The notes: generated by a model not told the origin, from the letters alone. A stretch of 64,000 nucleotides of DNA from Dyella subtropica (GCF_026283965.1 NZ_JAPDPD010000002.1:210611-274610), one strand, 5' to 3'. Counted from the first letter of the stretch, positions 18,132 through 27,794 are shown. Made by a program: numbers and translations.

Positions 18132-20102
18132 ATGCCCTTGCCGCCCACGGATCCCGCCCGCGTAGCCCGCACGCCCGTATCGCTGCCCTCACCGCGTGAG
18201 GCGGCGTTGAAGGCGGCCGTCTATCGGCGGCGCCGGCAGCAGAAGCCGCACGAACGCTGGTTGCGCATCCTCGGCATGGCCGGCGCCTTGCTGGTGCATT
18301 TGATGTTCCTGTTCGGCGTGATCCTCGGGCCGGCCTATGAACTGGAAGAGTTGCCCGAGTCGAGTGGCCCGGCACTGCAGGTGCGGTTGATCGAGAAGAA
18401 GCAGGAAGAGCCGCCACCGCCTCCGCCGGTGCGCGGCACGCCGCCGAAGGAAGTCGGCCCGGTCCATCGCGGCAGCAGCGCGCCCACCGTGGTGCGAACC
18501 ACCCGCTCCAGCACCAGCTCGACGCGCACCGATGCTGAACTGGCTCCGGTGCCCGTTCCGGCTTTGGAAACCCCCGTGGTGGTCGTGAAGGCACATCCGA
18601 GCGCACCCGCGCCGGAAGCGGTTGCCGCGCCCCAGCCCAAGGTGGCCCTGCCCAAGCCAGCACCCGCGCCTGAATTGCAGCCGGTGCCCACCGCCACCGA
18701 ACCGCCGCAAGTGACCCTGCAGACGCCGCCCGCACCGGTGCCGGTGCCGCCAAAATTCCAGCCTGAGCCTGTACGCAAGCTGCAGGTCGAAGGCAATCAG
18801 CCGGTGCCGCCGCCCGCTTCGCTGGCGATGCCCGAGGTACCACTCCAATCCGCACCCACCGTCACCGCGCCTACCATCGCGATGGAACGCGCCGTACCCA
18901 AACCCGCCACACCCAGCCTGCCGCAGTTAACGCATGCGGACGTGGCGGCCGCGCCGTCCGAGCCGGAAATGCAGGCCGTGCCGCTGCCTGCACAGGCGGC
19001 ACCGACGGTGAACCTGCAAATCACCGCCAGCACGACGACGCCCGTGGTTCCGCGCGAGCAGCCGCGCATTCAAGCGCCGTCGATCCGCGTGGCCGAAGCG
19101 CAACTGGAAGCCGTGCCGTTGCCGGAGAACGCGCAGCCGAGTCTGGAGAAACCGCAGGCGCCGCGCCTGGAAACGGTGGCGCCCAAAGCGATCGCGCTGG
19201 ATCGCAAACCCACGCTCGAACGTCCGCAGATCCAAGTCGAACCCGCGAGCGCGGAAGCCACCAAGTCGGCCAGTGCCGAAGCCGCGCAGACCGCAGCCGA
19301 GAGCAAGGCTGCCAGTGCCGCTGCCGGCCCGAAGAGCAGCGCCCCTTCCAGCGAAACGGCGCAGAGTTCCACCGATACCGGTAAGAGCACTGCACCCAAC
19401 GCCACGCCGCAAGGCAGTGAAACGGGTACACCCGGCGTGCCCAACGGCGTGGCTTCCTCACCCAGCAACAGCGGCAAGAGCGGAGGCTTGAACCTCGCGC
19501 TGCCGCCGGGCCAGGGCAACGGTCAGAGCAGCGGGCAGGGTGGTGGCGCGCAAGGCGGCGAGAGCGGCCCCACCGGCACCTATGTGCAACTGCAGCCGCG
19601 CGGCAACACCGAGATCATGTCGCACGGCAGGCCCAACATCGGCTACAAGGCCACGCGTTTCGAGCAGGACTGGACACCGGAAGGCGAGAGTTCGATCGAC
19701 ACCGCCCTGCGTCGTGCGGTCGAGAAAACCACCGTGCGTCACACCTTCCATCTGCCGCGAGGCGTGCGCGTCGAATGCGTAGTGATGCCGTTGTTCCCGA
19801 TGGGCCTGCTCGGCTGCGGCAACGGCGATCCGCCACCCAAGCCAGTGGACGACAAAGTCTACGAGCGGATGAAGCTGGCGCCGGCCAACCCGCTGGTGCC
19901 CCCGCCGCCAGCAAGCTCCACCGCACCCGTCGCCAGCGCGATCAAACTCGACAACAGCGCGCAGTGCGCCACCGCACGCGTATCCGGTGGACCCTTGCCG
20001 CCCGGCTGCGTGGACGACCGTCTGCCAGCGGGTCGCGACCAACCGGCCAAAGCCACCTCCGCACCTACGTCATGGGTGCCGGCCAGCGATCAGTTCCACT
20101 AA
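18132..20102 (+). CDS. Large proline-rich TonB-like inner-membrane protein, paralogue 2
   Basis: The 656-residue protein has a cytoplasmic N-terminus, one membrane helix (GMAGALLVHLMFLFGVIL, about residues 50-68), and more than 400 residues of Pro/Ala/Glu/Gln-rich low-complexity periplasmic sequence, ending with a Gly/Ser/Asn-rich linker. The C-terminal block begins YKATRFEQDW and carries AVEKTTVRHTFHLPRGVRVEC with further cysteines, matching the end of the protein at 16162-17196. The very long extended segment would allow it to span the periplasm. The adjacent downstream gene is a TonB-dependent receptor, which fits a role in outer membrane energisation or anchoring, but the canonical TonB domain is absent. 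Confidence 0.7.
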   Translation: MPLPPTDPARVARTPVSLPSPREAALKAAVYRRRRQQKPHERWLRILGMAGALLVHLMFLFGVILGPAYELEELPESSGPALQVRLIEKKQEEPPPPPPVRGTPPKEVGPVHRGSSAPTVVRTTRSSTSSTRTDAELAPVPVPALETPVVVVKAHPSAPAPEAVAAPQPKVALPKPAPAPELQPVPTATEPPQVTLQTPPAPVPVPPKFQPEPVRKLQVEGNQPVPPPASLAMPEVPLQSAPTVTAPTIAMERAVPKPATPSLPQLTHADVAAAPSEPEMQAVPLPAQAAPTVNLQITASTTTPVVPREQPRIQAPSIRVAEAQLEAVPLPENAQPSLEKPQAPRLETVAPKAIALDRKPTLERPQIQVEPASAEATKSASAEAAQTAAESKAASAAAGPKSSAPSSETAQSSTDTGKSTAPNATPQGSETGTPGVPNGVASSPSNSGKSGGLNLALPPGQGNGQSSGQGGGAQGGESGPTGTYVQLQPRGNTEIMSHGRPNIGYKATRFEQDWTPEGESSIDTALRRAVEKTTVRHTFHLPRGVRVECVVMPLFPMGLLGCGNGDPPPKPVDDKVYERMKLAPANPLVPPPPASSTAPVASAIKLDNSAQCATARVSGGPLPPGCVDDRLPAGRDQPAKATSAPTSWVPASDQFH

Positions 20103-20345
20103 GGCTTTCAGAGAAACGAGTTGAGAGGAGTGAGAGAGGGCTGGCCCCCTCGTTTCTTGCGCCTCAACGCGCGCTCCTCATAGAGATATGTCCAGGTGCC
20201 CATCCGGCCAGCCCATCAGTCACCCAGCCTGTGAAAGGCTGCATTGACGCTACCGACCGGTTTCAATAGCGTTACCTCCGGGGGATGTATCCGGCGACCG
20301 CGTGTCAACGCGTAGCCGATTCGTTGTACTTGGGGAGAAAATTTG

Positions 20346-22796
20346 ATGAGTAAGCGTAGCCTGCGCCGCAGGGCGCCCTTGCCGTACCTGTATCTGGTGG
20401 GCAGTTCACTTGCGTTGGCCTGCCAGGTCGCCCTCGCGCAAAACGCGCCGGCCGACCAGGCGCCTTCCGCCAGCAATGCCAAGCAGCTGCAGTCGGTGGT
20501 GGTTACCGGTACCCATGCGAGCAATCGCACCGAGGCCGAGTCGCTGTCACCGATCGACGTGCTGAGCCCGGCCGATCTGCAATCCAGCGGCAATACCGAC
20601 ATCGCCAGCGCGCTGAACCGGCTGCTGCCTTCGCTCGATTTCCCGCGCCCGGCGATCAATGACGGCAACGATGCATTGCGCCCGGCCACGCTGCGCGGCC
20701 TTTCGCCCGACCAAGTGCTAGTGCTGGTGGACGGCAAGCGCTATCACACCAGCGCGCTAGTCAACTACAACCCCTCGGTGGGCCGCGGCTCCGCGCCGGT
20801 GGATCTCAATTCGATCCCACTCGCCGCCATCGACCATATCGAAGTGCTGCGCGATGGCGCGGCTGCGCAATACGGCTCCGACGCCATCGCCGGCGTGATC
20901 AACATCGTGCTGAAGAAGGGCGGTACCGGCGGTCACGTGCTCGCCAGCGGCGGCATCATGGACAAGGGCGACGGCGCGCAGAACGGCGTGGAAAGTTCGC
21001 TGGGCGTGCCGTTCGGCAAAGACGGCTCGCTGGGCTGGGGACGCATCTCGCTGAACTACCAGAGTGCGATGAAGACCGACCGCGCTTCCTTCGGCAAGCA
21101 GGATCCGGCCAGCAACGGCGGCCCGGAATACCAGCGCTACGGCGACCCCGGCGTGAAGACGCTGCAGGCGCTGACCAATTTCGACATAACGCTGGCGCCC
21201 AAAATCGATCTGTACGGCTATCTCAACTTGAGCCGTCGCAACGTGGATTCGAACGGCTATTACCGTACCGCCGGCTCCGCCCGCAACGTGATGGAGATCT
21301 ATCCGTACGGGTTCCTGCCGCACATCGTCAACCACACCAATGACGTGGCTGCGGTGCTTGGCGTGAAAGGTGTCACCGACGGCGGCTGGCATTGGGACTT
21401 CTCGGGCAACTACGGCACCAACGTGCTGGACTTCGACGTGCGCAACAGCCTCAACGTAGCGCTGTATCGCACACTGGGTTACACGCCCACCAGCTTCCAC
21501 GTCGGCAAATTCGGCACGCGGCAAAACGTTTTCAATTTCGACGCCAGCAAGGAAGTGGAAGGCTGGCTGCCGAATGCGCTCAACGTCGCGTTTGGCGCGG
21601 AATACCGCAAGGACGGCTACGACATCTTCCCGGGTGAGCCCGCGTCTTATTACGGCGACCCGGCCGGTGCCTACCCGACCGGCTCGCAGGTGTATCCGGG
21701 CCTGACGCCGTCGGTCAGCGGCAAGTTCAACCGCCACAGCGAGGCGGCTTACGTCGACCTCGAGAACGACATCACCAGCAAGCTTTCCGCAGGCGTCGCC
21801 GCGCGCTACGAGCACTACAGCGATGCCGGCTCCACCCGCTCGGGCAAGGTGTCGGCGCGCTACCAGTTCACCGACACGTTCGCGCTACGCGGTACGGTTT
21901 CCAACGGGTTCCGCGCACCTTCGCTGGCGCAGCAGAACTACGAATCGGTGGTGTCGATCATCCAGAACCAGCAGCTGGTGCAGGTCGGTACCTATCGCAC
22001 GTCTTCGCCGGAAGCGCGTGCGTTGGGCGCCAAGCCGCTGACGCCGGAGAAGTCCGTCAACTACAGCATCGGCGCGGTGTGGCAGCCCACCAATGATTTC
22101 AACGCCGTGCTCGACGTGTATCAGATCCGCATCTTGCACCAGATCCTGTACTCCGACCAGATCGACCTGATCGACAACCCGGCGCTCTTCAATTACTTCA
22201 ACTCGGTGGTGCCGAATTCGCAGGTGAGCGCGGCGCAGTACTTCGCCAACGCAGCTACTACGCGCACGCGCGGCGCGGACCTGATCGCCAACTATCGCCA
22301 CGACCTCGGCGACTATGGCTCGGTGCGCTTCAACTTGGGCGCGAACTACAACCAGACGAGTGTGCTCAACGTGATTGCGTCGCCGTCGCAGCTGACCAGT
22401 CACGTACCGGGGCTGCAGCTGTTCGGCCGCGCCAGCAAGGGCATCCTCACGGCGGCGACGCCGCGCACCAAGTACATCCTTGGCGGCGACTGGCTGTATC
22501 GCGGTTTCGATCTGCACGCCAACATGACCCGCTATGGCGCGGTCACCCGCCTGGGCGACACACCGGACGGTGATCAGCACTTCTCCGCACGCTGGCTGCT
22601 GGACATGTCGGCCAGCTACAACTGGGATCGCTGGACCTTCACCACGGGTGTCGACAACCTGACCAATCAGTATCCGACCCGCGTTGCGCCGAATAATGCG
22701 TACGACTACTACAACGACGAAATTCCGTATTCGCCGTTGTCGCCGTTTGGCTTCAATGGGCGGTATTGGTACGCGAAGGTGGGGTATCGCTGGTAA
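20346..22796 (+). CDS. TonB-dependent outer membrane receptor
   Basis: The 816-residue protein starts at an ATG with GGGGAG at 20333. Residues 1-35 form a signal peptide. A TonB-box-like segment (QSVVVTGTHAS) near residue 52 precedes the plug domain, which includes LRGLSPDQVLVLVDGKR and IEVLRDGAAAQYGSDAIAGVINI, the hallmark of this family. The rest is a 22-strand beta-barrel type sequence ending in Trp, as outer membrane proteins do. It should import a scarce ligand using TonB energy; the ligand is unknown. The upstream 240 bp contains an imperfect hairpin (GAAACGAG...CTCGTTTC at about 20112-20156) that may terminate the preceding gene. Confidence 0.9.
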   Translation: MSKRSLRRRAPLPYLYLVGSSLALACQVALAQNAPADQAPSASNAKQLQSVVVTGTHASNRTEAESLSPIDVLSPADLQSSGNTDIASALNRLLPSLDFPRPAINDGNDALRPATLRGLSPDQVLVLVDGKRYHTSALVNYNPSVGRGSAPVDLNSIPLAAIDHIEVLRDGAAAQYGSDAIAGVINIVLKKGGTGGHVLASGGIMDKGDGAQNGVESSLGVPFGKDGSLGWGRISLNYQSAMKTDRASFGKQDPASNGGPEYQRYGDPGVKTLQALTNFDITLAPKIDLYGYLNLSRRNVDSNGYYRTAGSARNVMEIYPYGFLPHIVNHTNDVAAVLGVKGVTDGGWHWDFSGNYGTNVLDFDVRNSLNVALYRTLGYTPTSFHVGKFGTRQNVFNFDASKEVEGWLPNALNVAFGAEYRKDGYDIFPGEPASYYGDPAGAYPTGSQVYPGLTPSVSGKFNRHSEAAYVDLENDITSKLSAGVAARYEHYSDAGSTRSGKVSARYQFTDTFALRGTVSNGFRAPSLAQQNYESVVSIIQNQQLVQVGTYRTSSPEARALGAKPLTPEKSVNYSIGAVWQPTNDFNAVLDVYQIRILHQILYSDQIDLIDNPALFNYFNSVVPNSQVSAAQYFANAATTRTRGADLIANYRHDLGDYGSVRFNLGANYNQTSVLNVIASPSQLTSHVPGLQLFGRASKGILTAATPRTKYILGGDWLYRGFDLHANMTRYGAVTRLGDTPDGDQHFSARWLLDMSASYNWDRWTFTTGVDNLTNQYPTRVAPNNAYDYYNDEIPYSPLSPFGFNGRYWYAKVGYRW

Positions 22797-22825
22797 GTCG
22801 AAGGTGGGTTGTTTGCCTTTTGCCT

Positions 22826-23232
22826 CCTCTCCCCCGTGTACAAATCGGTGAACGGGGGAGAGGATTGAGGTGAGGGGCGGGTGCTCGCGACAACCTCTCG
22901 CTGTCGTCACCCCGGCGTAGGCCGGGGTCCAGTGGCGTCGACGCTTCGATGTTCGCGGTATCGCGACCTGGCCGCTTACGCAGCGGGCGTTCCGACTCGC
23001 TGCCGCGAGCCGGGTCACTTCTCTTTGTTTGGTCAAAGAGAAGTAACCAAGAGAAAGACCACCCCTCTTCCGCGCTCTCCGGGCTTCGCCCTCCGAGTCC
23101 GTGAGGTCTGGCCGGGCTTTTCGACACGACGTCCCTGTCGTGTCGAAAAGGCATGGGCATCCGTGCCCATGCCCCTGCGGGCCTTATCGTCCAGCCCTCA
23201 CCGCTGCACAGGGGCCCCCAAGATCAAAAGCA
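22826..23232 (+). repeat. Composite intergenic repeat, copy B
   Basis: Full-length second copy of the element described at 12761-13134, in the 600 bp gap after the TonB-dependent receptor. The head hairpin is CCTCTCCCCCG/CGGGGGAGAGG with a 16-base loop (22837-22852). The next stem is ACTTCTCTTTG/CAAAGAGAAGT (23017-23027 with 23034-23044), changed on both arms relative to copy A. The variable stem is GCATGGGCA/TGCCCATGC (23151-23159 with 23164-23172). The tail again is CCCTCACCGCTGCACAGGGG. Confidence 0.85.
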
Positions 23233-23257
23233 AACTCTCGCTCATCTGAGAGGTGGC

Positions 23258-23370
23258 GCGTAGGTTGGGGTGAGCGTCAGCGAACCCCAACACTGCATGG
23301 TCGCCATATCCAAATGGGTTGGAAAAGGAGCTCCATGCCACCGCGAGATGTGCACAAGAGATAGCTCCCC
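23258..23370 (+). repeat. GTAGGTTGGGGTGAGC-family repeat, left copy
   Basis: A segment of about 110 bp beginning GCGTAGGTTGGGGTGAGC, with GCGAACCCCAACACTGCATGG in the middle and GAGATGTGCACAAGAGA at the end. A similar copy in reverse orientation is at 27795-27910, so the two bracket the molybdenum hydroxylase and permease genes. A third, differently arranged copy is at 55574-55703. Confidence 0.8.
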
Positions 23371-23395
23371 TTCGGGGAGGGGGCGGGGCGGCTGC

Positions 23396-25711
23396 TTAAA
23401 GCAACCGCCTCAATTCCTTCATTAGCGGCAACCGTCGCACGCGCACGGCGCTGACGCGGAATACCGCATTCGCCAGCGCGGGTGCGGCGGTGGGCATGGC
23501 GAGGAAGCTGGCGCCGGCGGGGTCGCGGTCGCTGGGGACGGTGATCACCTCGACGTTGTCGGGTAGTTGGGCGAGGGTGGCTAGCGGATAGTCTTTGTAG
23601 CTGCGCTGTTGCGGCTGGCCGTCTTTGAAGGTGATGGCGAGGTTGAGTGCGCTGGAAAGTGCGTCGAGGGTGGCGCCGGCGACCTGGCCTTCGAGGCCAG
23701 TGGGGTTGATCACGCGGCCGACGTCGACGGCGCAGACGACGCGCTCGATGTTGAGTTTCTCGCCTTGCATCGACGCTTCCACGGCGTGCGCTACGTAGGT
23801 GCCGTTGATGTGCCAGCAGGCGATGCCCAGGCCGTTCACGGTGCGCAACCAGTTCTTCCACTCGATGCGGTCGGCGACGAGCTTGAGCACGTTGATGAGG
23901 CGGCCGGTGTCGAGCGAGCCGCCGCTTTGCAGCGGGATGGTGCGTGGCTCGCCGATCAGGCGCAGGCGCGTGGTTAGCGGATCTTCTTTCAGCGCGTGCG
24001 CGATCTCGTCGACGAAGCTCTCGACGGCGAATGCGTTGCTGACATGCGGCATGCCGCGATGCGGGCCGCGCGGGATGGCGGACTGCAGGCTATACCAGTC
24101 GCTGCGGTAGTTGGGCACGAGGCCGGCGGGTAGTTGATTGGCGTCGACTTCGGAGGTCCACAGCCGGCTGTCCGGCACGTGCCGCTGCGCCAGTGCGGAG
24201 GCGCTGGCCATGCGTTGGTCCCAACTCACGATCTGGCGCTTGCGGTCCAGCGTGGCGCTGAGTTTGTGCACGCTGGACGAACGGTAATAGTCGTGGCCGA
24301 AGTCTTCTTCGCGAGTCCACAGCAGACGCACCGGCTTGTCGGCCAACTTGGCCAGCATCACCGCTTCGGCGACGAAGTCATGATCGAGGCGGCGTCCGTA
24401 GCCGCCGCCAACACGCGGCACGCGGATATCGATCTGGTCCGGCTTGAAGCCGGTCAGCCGCTGCACCACGGCCCAGGCATGCTGCGGCGCTTGCGTTGGC
24501 ACCACCAGCGTGGCGCGTTCCTTGTCGACGCGCGCCAGGCAGTTCATCGGCTCGGCGGTGGCGTGGGCCAGCCAGGGTTGCACGTAGACGGCTTCGACGC
24601 GGCGTGCGGCTTTCTTGCCGGCGGCATCGACGTCGCCGTCATTGCGCACGCGTGTGCTGGGCACGGCGTTCTTGTCGTTGACCAGGTCGTTGGCCTGCTG
24701 TTCGAGCGCAGCGCTGTTCTCGCCACCGCTAGGGCCGGCCTTCCATTCCAACTTGAGCTTGGCGCGACCCTGCAGCGCCGACCAGGTGTCTTCGGCCAGT
24801 ACCGCCACGGAGGGGGCCAGCACGGTGTCGCCGGGAAGCAGGCCAGGCTCGGGCTTGAGCTCGACCACTTTCACCACGCCCTTCACCGCTTCGGCGTCCG
24901 TGAAGTCCTTGCTGACCAGGCTGCCATCGGCCCAGGGGCAATGCAGCAACACCGCGACCAGGGTGTCGCCGTACGTGCTGTCGATGGCGAAGGCGGCCTG
25001 GCCGGTGACGATGGCACGTGCATCGACGTCGCCGGCCGGCTGGCCGATTAGCGTGTAGCGATCCGGCGTTTTCACTGGCACGGCGTTTTGCGGTGGCGCC
25101 ACCTTGGAGGCGGCGTCGGCGAGGCTGCCATAGTCGAAGCGGCGACCGTCGGGTGCGATCACCCAGCCGGCCTGCGTGCGCAGACGGTCGGCCGGGACGC
25201 CGAGGCGGCGGGCCGCGGCCTGCATCAGCAGCCAGCGCGCGAGTGCGCCGGCTTGGCGCAGATCGTTCCAGGCCGCGGGAATGGAGTCGCCAAGGCCGCC
25301 GGTCTGGTGGCCGTAGATCCAGCGCGGCTCACCGTTGCCGTTCTCCACACCCAGCCCGAGCTGGACCACGCTCACGCGCGCCCAGTCGGCATCGAGTTCG
25401 TCGGCGATGATGCGCGGCAACGCCGTGGCCGTGCCGGTGCCGGTATCCGGGTCGCGTGCGCCGATCAGCACGTTGCCGTCAGCGTCGATGCGCACGTACG
25501 CGCCGAGACCGTACAAGGTGTCGCCGAGCAAGGCTGGCGGCACCGGCACGTCAGTGGCTTCGGCCAGGCGTATGCCGACGATCAGCGCGCCAGCGGTACC
25601 GGCCAGCACCTGCAGGAAGCGGCGGCGCGAGGGAAGGGCGGGGCGCACGGGCCCGATGTCATTAAGCCCGATGTCATTAAGCGTGACGTTGTCGTCGTGT
25701 CGGTGGCTCAC
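23396..25711 (-). CDS. Molybdopterin-binding subunit of a xanthine dehydrogenase/IorB-like hydroxylase, catalytic Glu apparently lost
   Basis: The 771-residue protein belongs to the molybdenum hydroxylase large subunit group of two-subunit enzymes such as isoquinoline 1-oxidoreductase beta. The GTG start overlaps the stop of the Fe-S gene (GTGA) and has GGAGG upstream. A twin-arginine signal (SRRRFLQVL, residues 28-36) predicts export with its partner. Family motifs include VGGGYGRRLDHDF. The usual GxGEPG..P..APAxANA segment near the C-terminus reads ASFLAMPTAAPALANA, so the catalytic Glu position is Phe736. A tandem duplication gives LNDIGLNDIG near the N-terminus (residues 11-20). Activity is therefore uncertain. 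Confidence 0.85.
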   Translation of the reverse strand: MSHRHDDNVTLNDIGLNDIGPVRPALPSRRRFLQVLAGTAGALIVGIRLAEATDVPVPPALLGDTLYGLGAYVRIDADGNVLIGARDPDTGTGTATALPRIIADELDADWARVSVVQLGLGVENGNGEPRWIYGHQTGGLGDSIPAAWNDLRQAGALARWLLMQAAARRLGVPADRLRTQAGWVIAPDGRRFDYGSLADAASKVAPPQNAVPVKTPDRYTLIGQPAGDVDARAIVTGQAAFAIDSTYGDTLVAVLLHCPWADGSLVSKDFTDAEAVKGVVKVVELKPEPGLLPGDTVLAPSVAVLAEDTWSALQGRAKLKLEWKAGPSGGENSAALEQQANDLVNDKNAVPSTRVRNDGDVDAAGKKAARRVEAVYVQPWLAHATAEPMNCLARVDKERATLVVPTQAPQHAWAVVQRLTGFKPDQIDIRVPRVGGGYGRRLDHDFVAEAVMLAKLADKPVRLLWTREEDFGHDYYRSSSVHKLSATLDRKRQIVSWDQRMASASALAQRHVPDSRLWTSEVDANQLPAGLVPNYRSDWYSLQSAIPRGPHRGMPHVSNAFAVESFVDEIAHALKEDPLTTRLRLIGEPRTIPLQSGGSLDTGRLINVLKLVADRIEWKNWLRTVNGLGIACWHINGTYVAHAVEASMQGEKLNIERVVCAVDVGRVINPTGLEGQVAGATLDALSSALNLAITFKDGQPQQRSYKDYPLATLAQLPDNVEVITVPSDRDPAGASFLAMPTAAPALANAVFRVSAVRVRRLPLMKELRRLL

Positions 25712-26241
25712 GCGCGGCCTCCGTCGATGGCAGCCGCTGCACGCTTGATGGCGCGACGCACACGCGTCTGGCAACCGCAGCGGCACAGGTTGGGCAGTTG
25801 TTCGATCTCGTTGTCGCCCGGGTGTGGATGGCGGTTGAGCAAGTCGAGCGAAGCGATCAGCCAGCCGGGCGTGCAATAGCCGCAGCCGATCGCATCCTCG
25901 TCCACGAACGCCTGCTGCAGCGGATGCAGCTTGCCGTCGACGGCGGCCAGGCCTTCGACGGTCGTGACCTTTTTGCCGGAGACCTGGTGCATGGGCAGGG
26001 TGATCGCCGACACGGCCTTGTTGTTCACCAGCACCAGGTCGGCGCCCCCCAGCCCGTGTTCGCCGCCGTACTTGGTGCCGGTCAGGCGCAGCACGTCGCG
26101 CAGATACCAGAGCAGCGGCATGTCGGCGTCACCGGTGTGGCGGAATTGCCGGCCGTTGATCTCCAGTTCGATGCCTTCACGCACCTTTTCGGGGGTGATA
26201 TTGCTAGTCGGGTGGGTGGCCAGGGCCTGGGCTTGCGCCAT
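25708..26241 (-). CDS. Fe-S subunit of a molybdenum hydroxylase lacking all plant-type [2Fe-2S] cysteines
   Basis: The 177-residue protein has the fold order of the small Fe-S subunit of xanthine dehydrogenase-type enzymes, which passes electrons from the molybdenum centre. The C-terminal all-helical cluster site is intact (Cys120, Cys123, Cys153, Cys155 in GCGYC and LCRCG). The N-terminal plant-ferredoxin site is not: the normal C-x4-C-x2-C-x11-C appears as GTKYGGEHGLGGAD...AI, with Gly60, Gly65, Asp68 and Ile80 at the four ligand positions. The surrounding sequence is otherwise well conserved. It is translationally coupled to the large subunit. GGAGAG precedes the ATG. Confidence 0.85.
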   Translation of the reverse strand: MAQAQALATHPTSNITPEKVREGIELEINGRQFRHTGDADMPLLWYLRDVLRLTGTKYGGEHGLGGADLVLVNNKAVSAITLPMHQVSGKKVTTVEGLAAVDGKLHPLQQAFVDEDAIGCGYCTPGWLIASLDLLNRHPHPGDNEIEQLPNLCRCGCQTRVRRAIKRAAAAIDGGRA

Positions 26242-26376
26242 CGTGGAACTCTCCTTGCGTATCCGCGCATTGTGGCATTCCGGCGGCCCGCATTGGGAAT
26301 GCGAAGGGCCGCCGGCGGGCGCTGCGGTTCATGCAGCGACCCACGCTGGTGCGTGAAGCTAAGGAGCTTGTTTGTC

Positions 26377-27714
26377 TTATTCGACGTGCGTCGCCGGCTG
26401 GCCGGGAAACATTCGCCGCCACGCGTAATACACCGGTACACCGGCCGCCATGATCAGCAGGCCCATGCCGGCATTGCGCGGGTTGTCCAGCATGGTCTGC
26501 ACCACCACCCACGCGATCACGCCGACAAAGATCAGCGGAAGCAGGGGATAGCCCGGCACCTGGAAACTGGCCTGCGCTCCTTGCCGGCGGCGATACCAGA
26601 ACAGCGTGGCCACACCCAGCGCGCAGGCCAGCCAGTCGCCGAAAGTGGCGTAATCCAGCAGCTGGCCGTAACTGCCCGAGACGGCCAGCAACACGGCCCA
26701 GCCCGAAAGCAGCAGCAGAGCGACATTCGGCGTGCGGTGCTTCGGATGCAGCCGGGCCACGCTACGGAAGAACAGCCCGTCCTCGCCCATCACCTGCAGC
26801 ACGCGCGCGCCGGCCACCAGGGTGATGTTGCAGAAGCCCAGTGTGGAAATCGCGATGCCGACGGCGATCAGCTTGGCGCCGATCGGTCCGAACACACGGT
26901 TCATCACATCGGCGGCTGGCGTGCTGCTCGCCGCGAGGCCGTCATGGCCCAGCACGGCCAGATAGGCCACGTTGACCAGCGCATAGGCGGCGATCACCAG
27001 CAGCATGCCCAGCAACAGCGCGCGCGGCAGCGTGCGTTGCGGCTCGCGCACTTCGCCCGCCAAGTTATTGAGGTAGGTGAAGCCCGAGTATGCGAATAGC
27101 ACCGGCAGCGCCGCGCCCATGAAACCCACGTCCGCTCGCGAGGCGTCTGCCGCCAGCACCCCCGAGCTGCCCGCACCCGCGAGAAAGAGACCGCATACCA
27201 CCAGCACCGCCACCGCCAGCAGCTTGAGCAGCGTGAACAGGTTCTGCACCTGCGCGCCCACGCGCAGACCGAACAGATTGATCCCCGCCACAAACACCAG
27301 CGCGCCCGCCGCCAGCGGCTTGATGGCTGTTGGCGGCAGGCCGAACACCGAAGAGGCGTAGCTGGCGAAAATGGTCGCCACCGCCGCGCTGGAGCCGGAA
27401 TAAATCACCAACAACATGGTCCAGCCGAATAGAAAGCCCGCCAGTGAGCCGAACGCCTCGCGCAGATAGACATAGCTGCCGCCCGCATGCGGCCGCCGCG
27501 CGCCAAGTTCCGCGTAGCACAGCGCGCCGATCAACGTGAGCAAGCCGGCGCCGACCCATATCAACAACAGCGCGAGCCCCGACTCCGTGCGCTGCGCAGC
27601 GATACCGGGGTTCAAAAAGATACCGCCGCCGATGATTCCGCCGACCACGATCATCGCGGCATCCCACGGACTCAATCGCCGCACATAACCGCTGGTCGTG
27701 GGAGAGTCGCTCAT
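26377..27714 (-). CDS. APC-superfamily amino acid permease
   Basis: The 445-residue integral membrane protein has about twelve hydrophobic helices and the N-terminal signature VVGGIIGGGIFLNPG of amino acid-polyamine-organocation transporters, in which the unwound GxGIF segment of helix 1 binds the substrate. The AGALCYAELGARRPHAGGSYVYLREAFG-type stretch (shown here only in outline) on helix 2-3 also fits. It should import or exchange an amino acid across the inner membrane; the substrate is not deducible. It lies upstream of the hydroxylase pair on the same strand, separated by 135 bp, and may be independent. Confidence 0.85.
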   Translation of the reverse strand: MSDSPTTSGYVRRLSPWDAAMIVVGGIIGGGIFLNPGIAAQRTESGLALLLIWVGAGLLTLIGALCYAELGARRPHAGGSYVYLREAFGSLAGFLFGWTMLLVIYSGSSAAVATIFASYASSVFGLPPTAIKPLAAGALVFVAGINLFGLRVGAQVQNLFTLLKLLAVAVLVVCGLFLAGAGSSGVLAADASRADVGFMGAALPVLFAYSGFTYLNNLAGEVREPQRTLPRALLLGMLLVIAAYALVNVAYLAVLGHDGLAASSTPAADVMNRVFGPIGAKLIAVGIAISTLGFCNITLVAGARVLQVMGEDGLFFRSVARLHPKHRTPNVALLLLSGWAVLLAVSGSYGQLLDYATFGDWLACALGVATLFWYRRRQGAQASFQVPGYPLLPLIFVGVIAWVVVQTMLDNPRNAGMGLLIMAAGVPVYYAWRRMFPGQPATHVE

Positions 27715-27794
27715 GGATGGTTCGCCCTATGAAAGTTGCAGGCGAGCATGGCGGCTGGGCCTGTTTGCAGCAAGTCCCTCACTCCAGCCCCATT

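Noticed and set aside
25798..27099. Plus-strand open frame (433 codons) opposite the Fe-S subunit and permease genes
   Set aside because: It crosses two unrelated minus-strand genes and has no recognisable domain.
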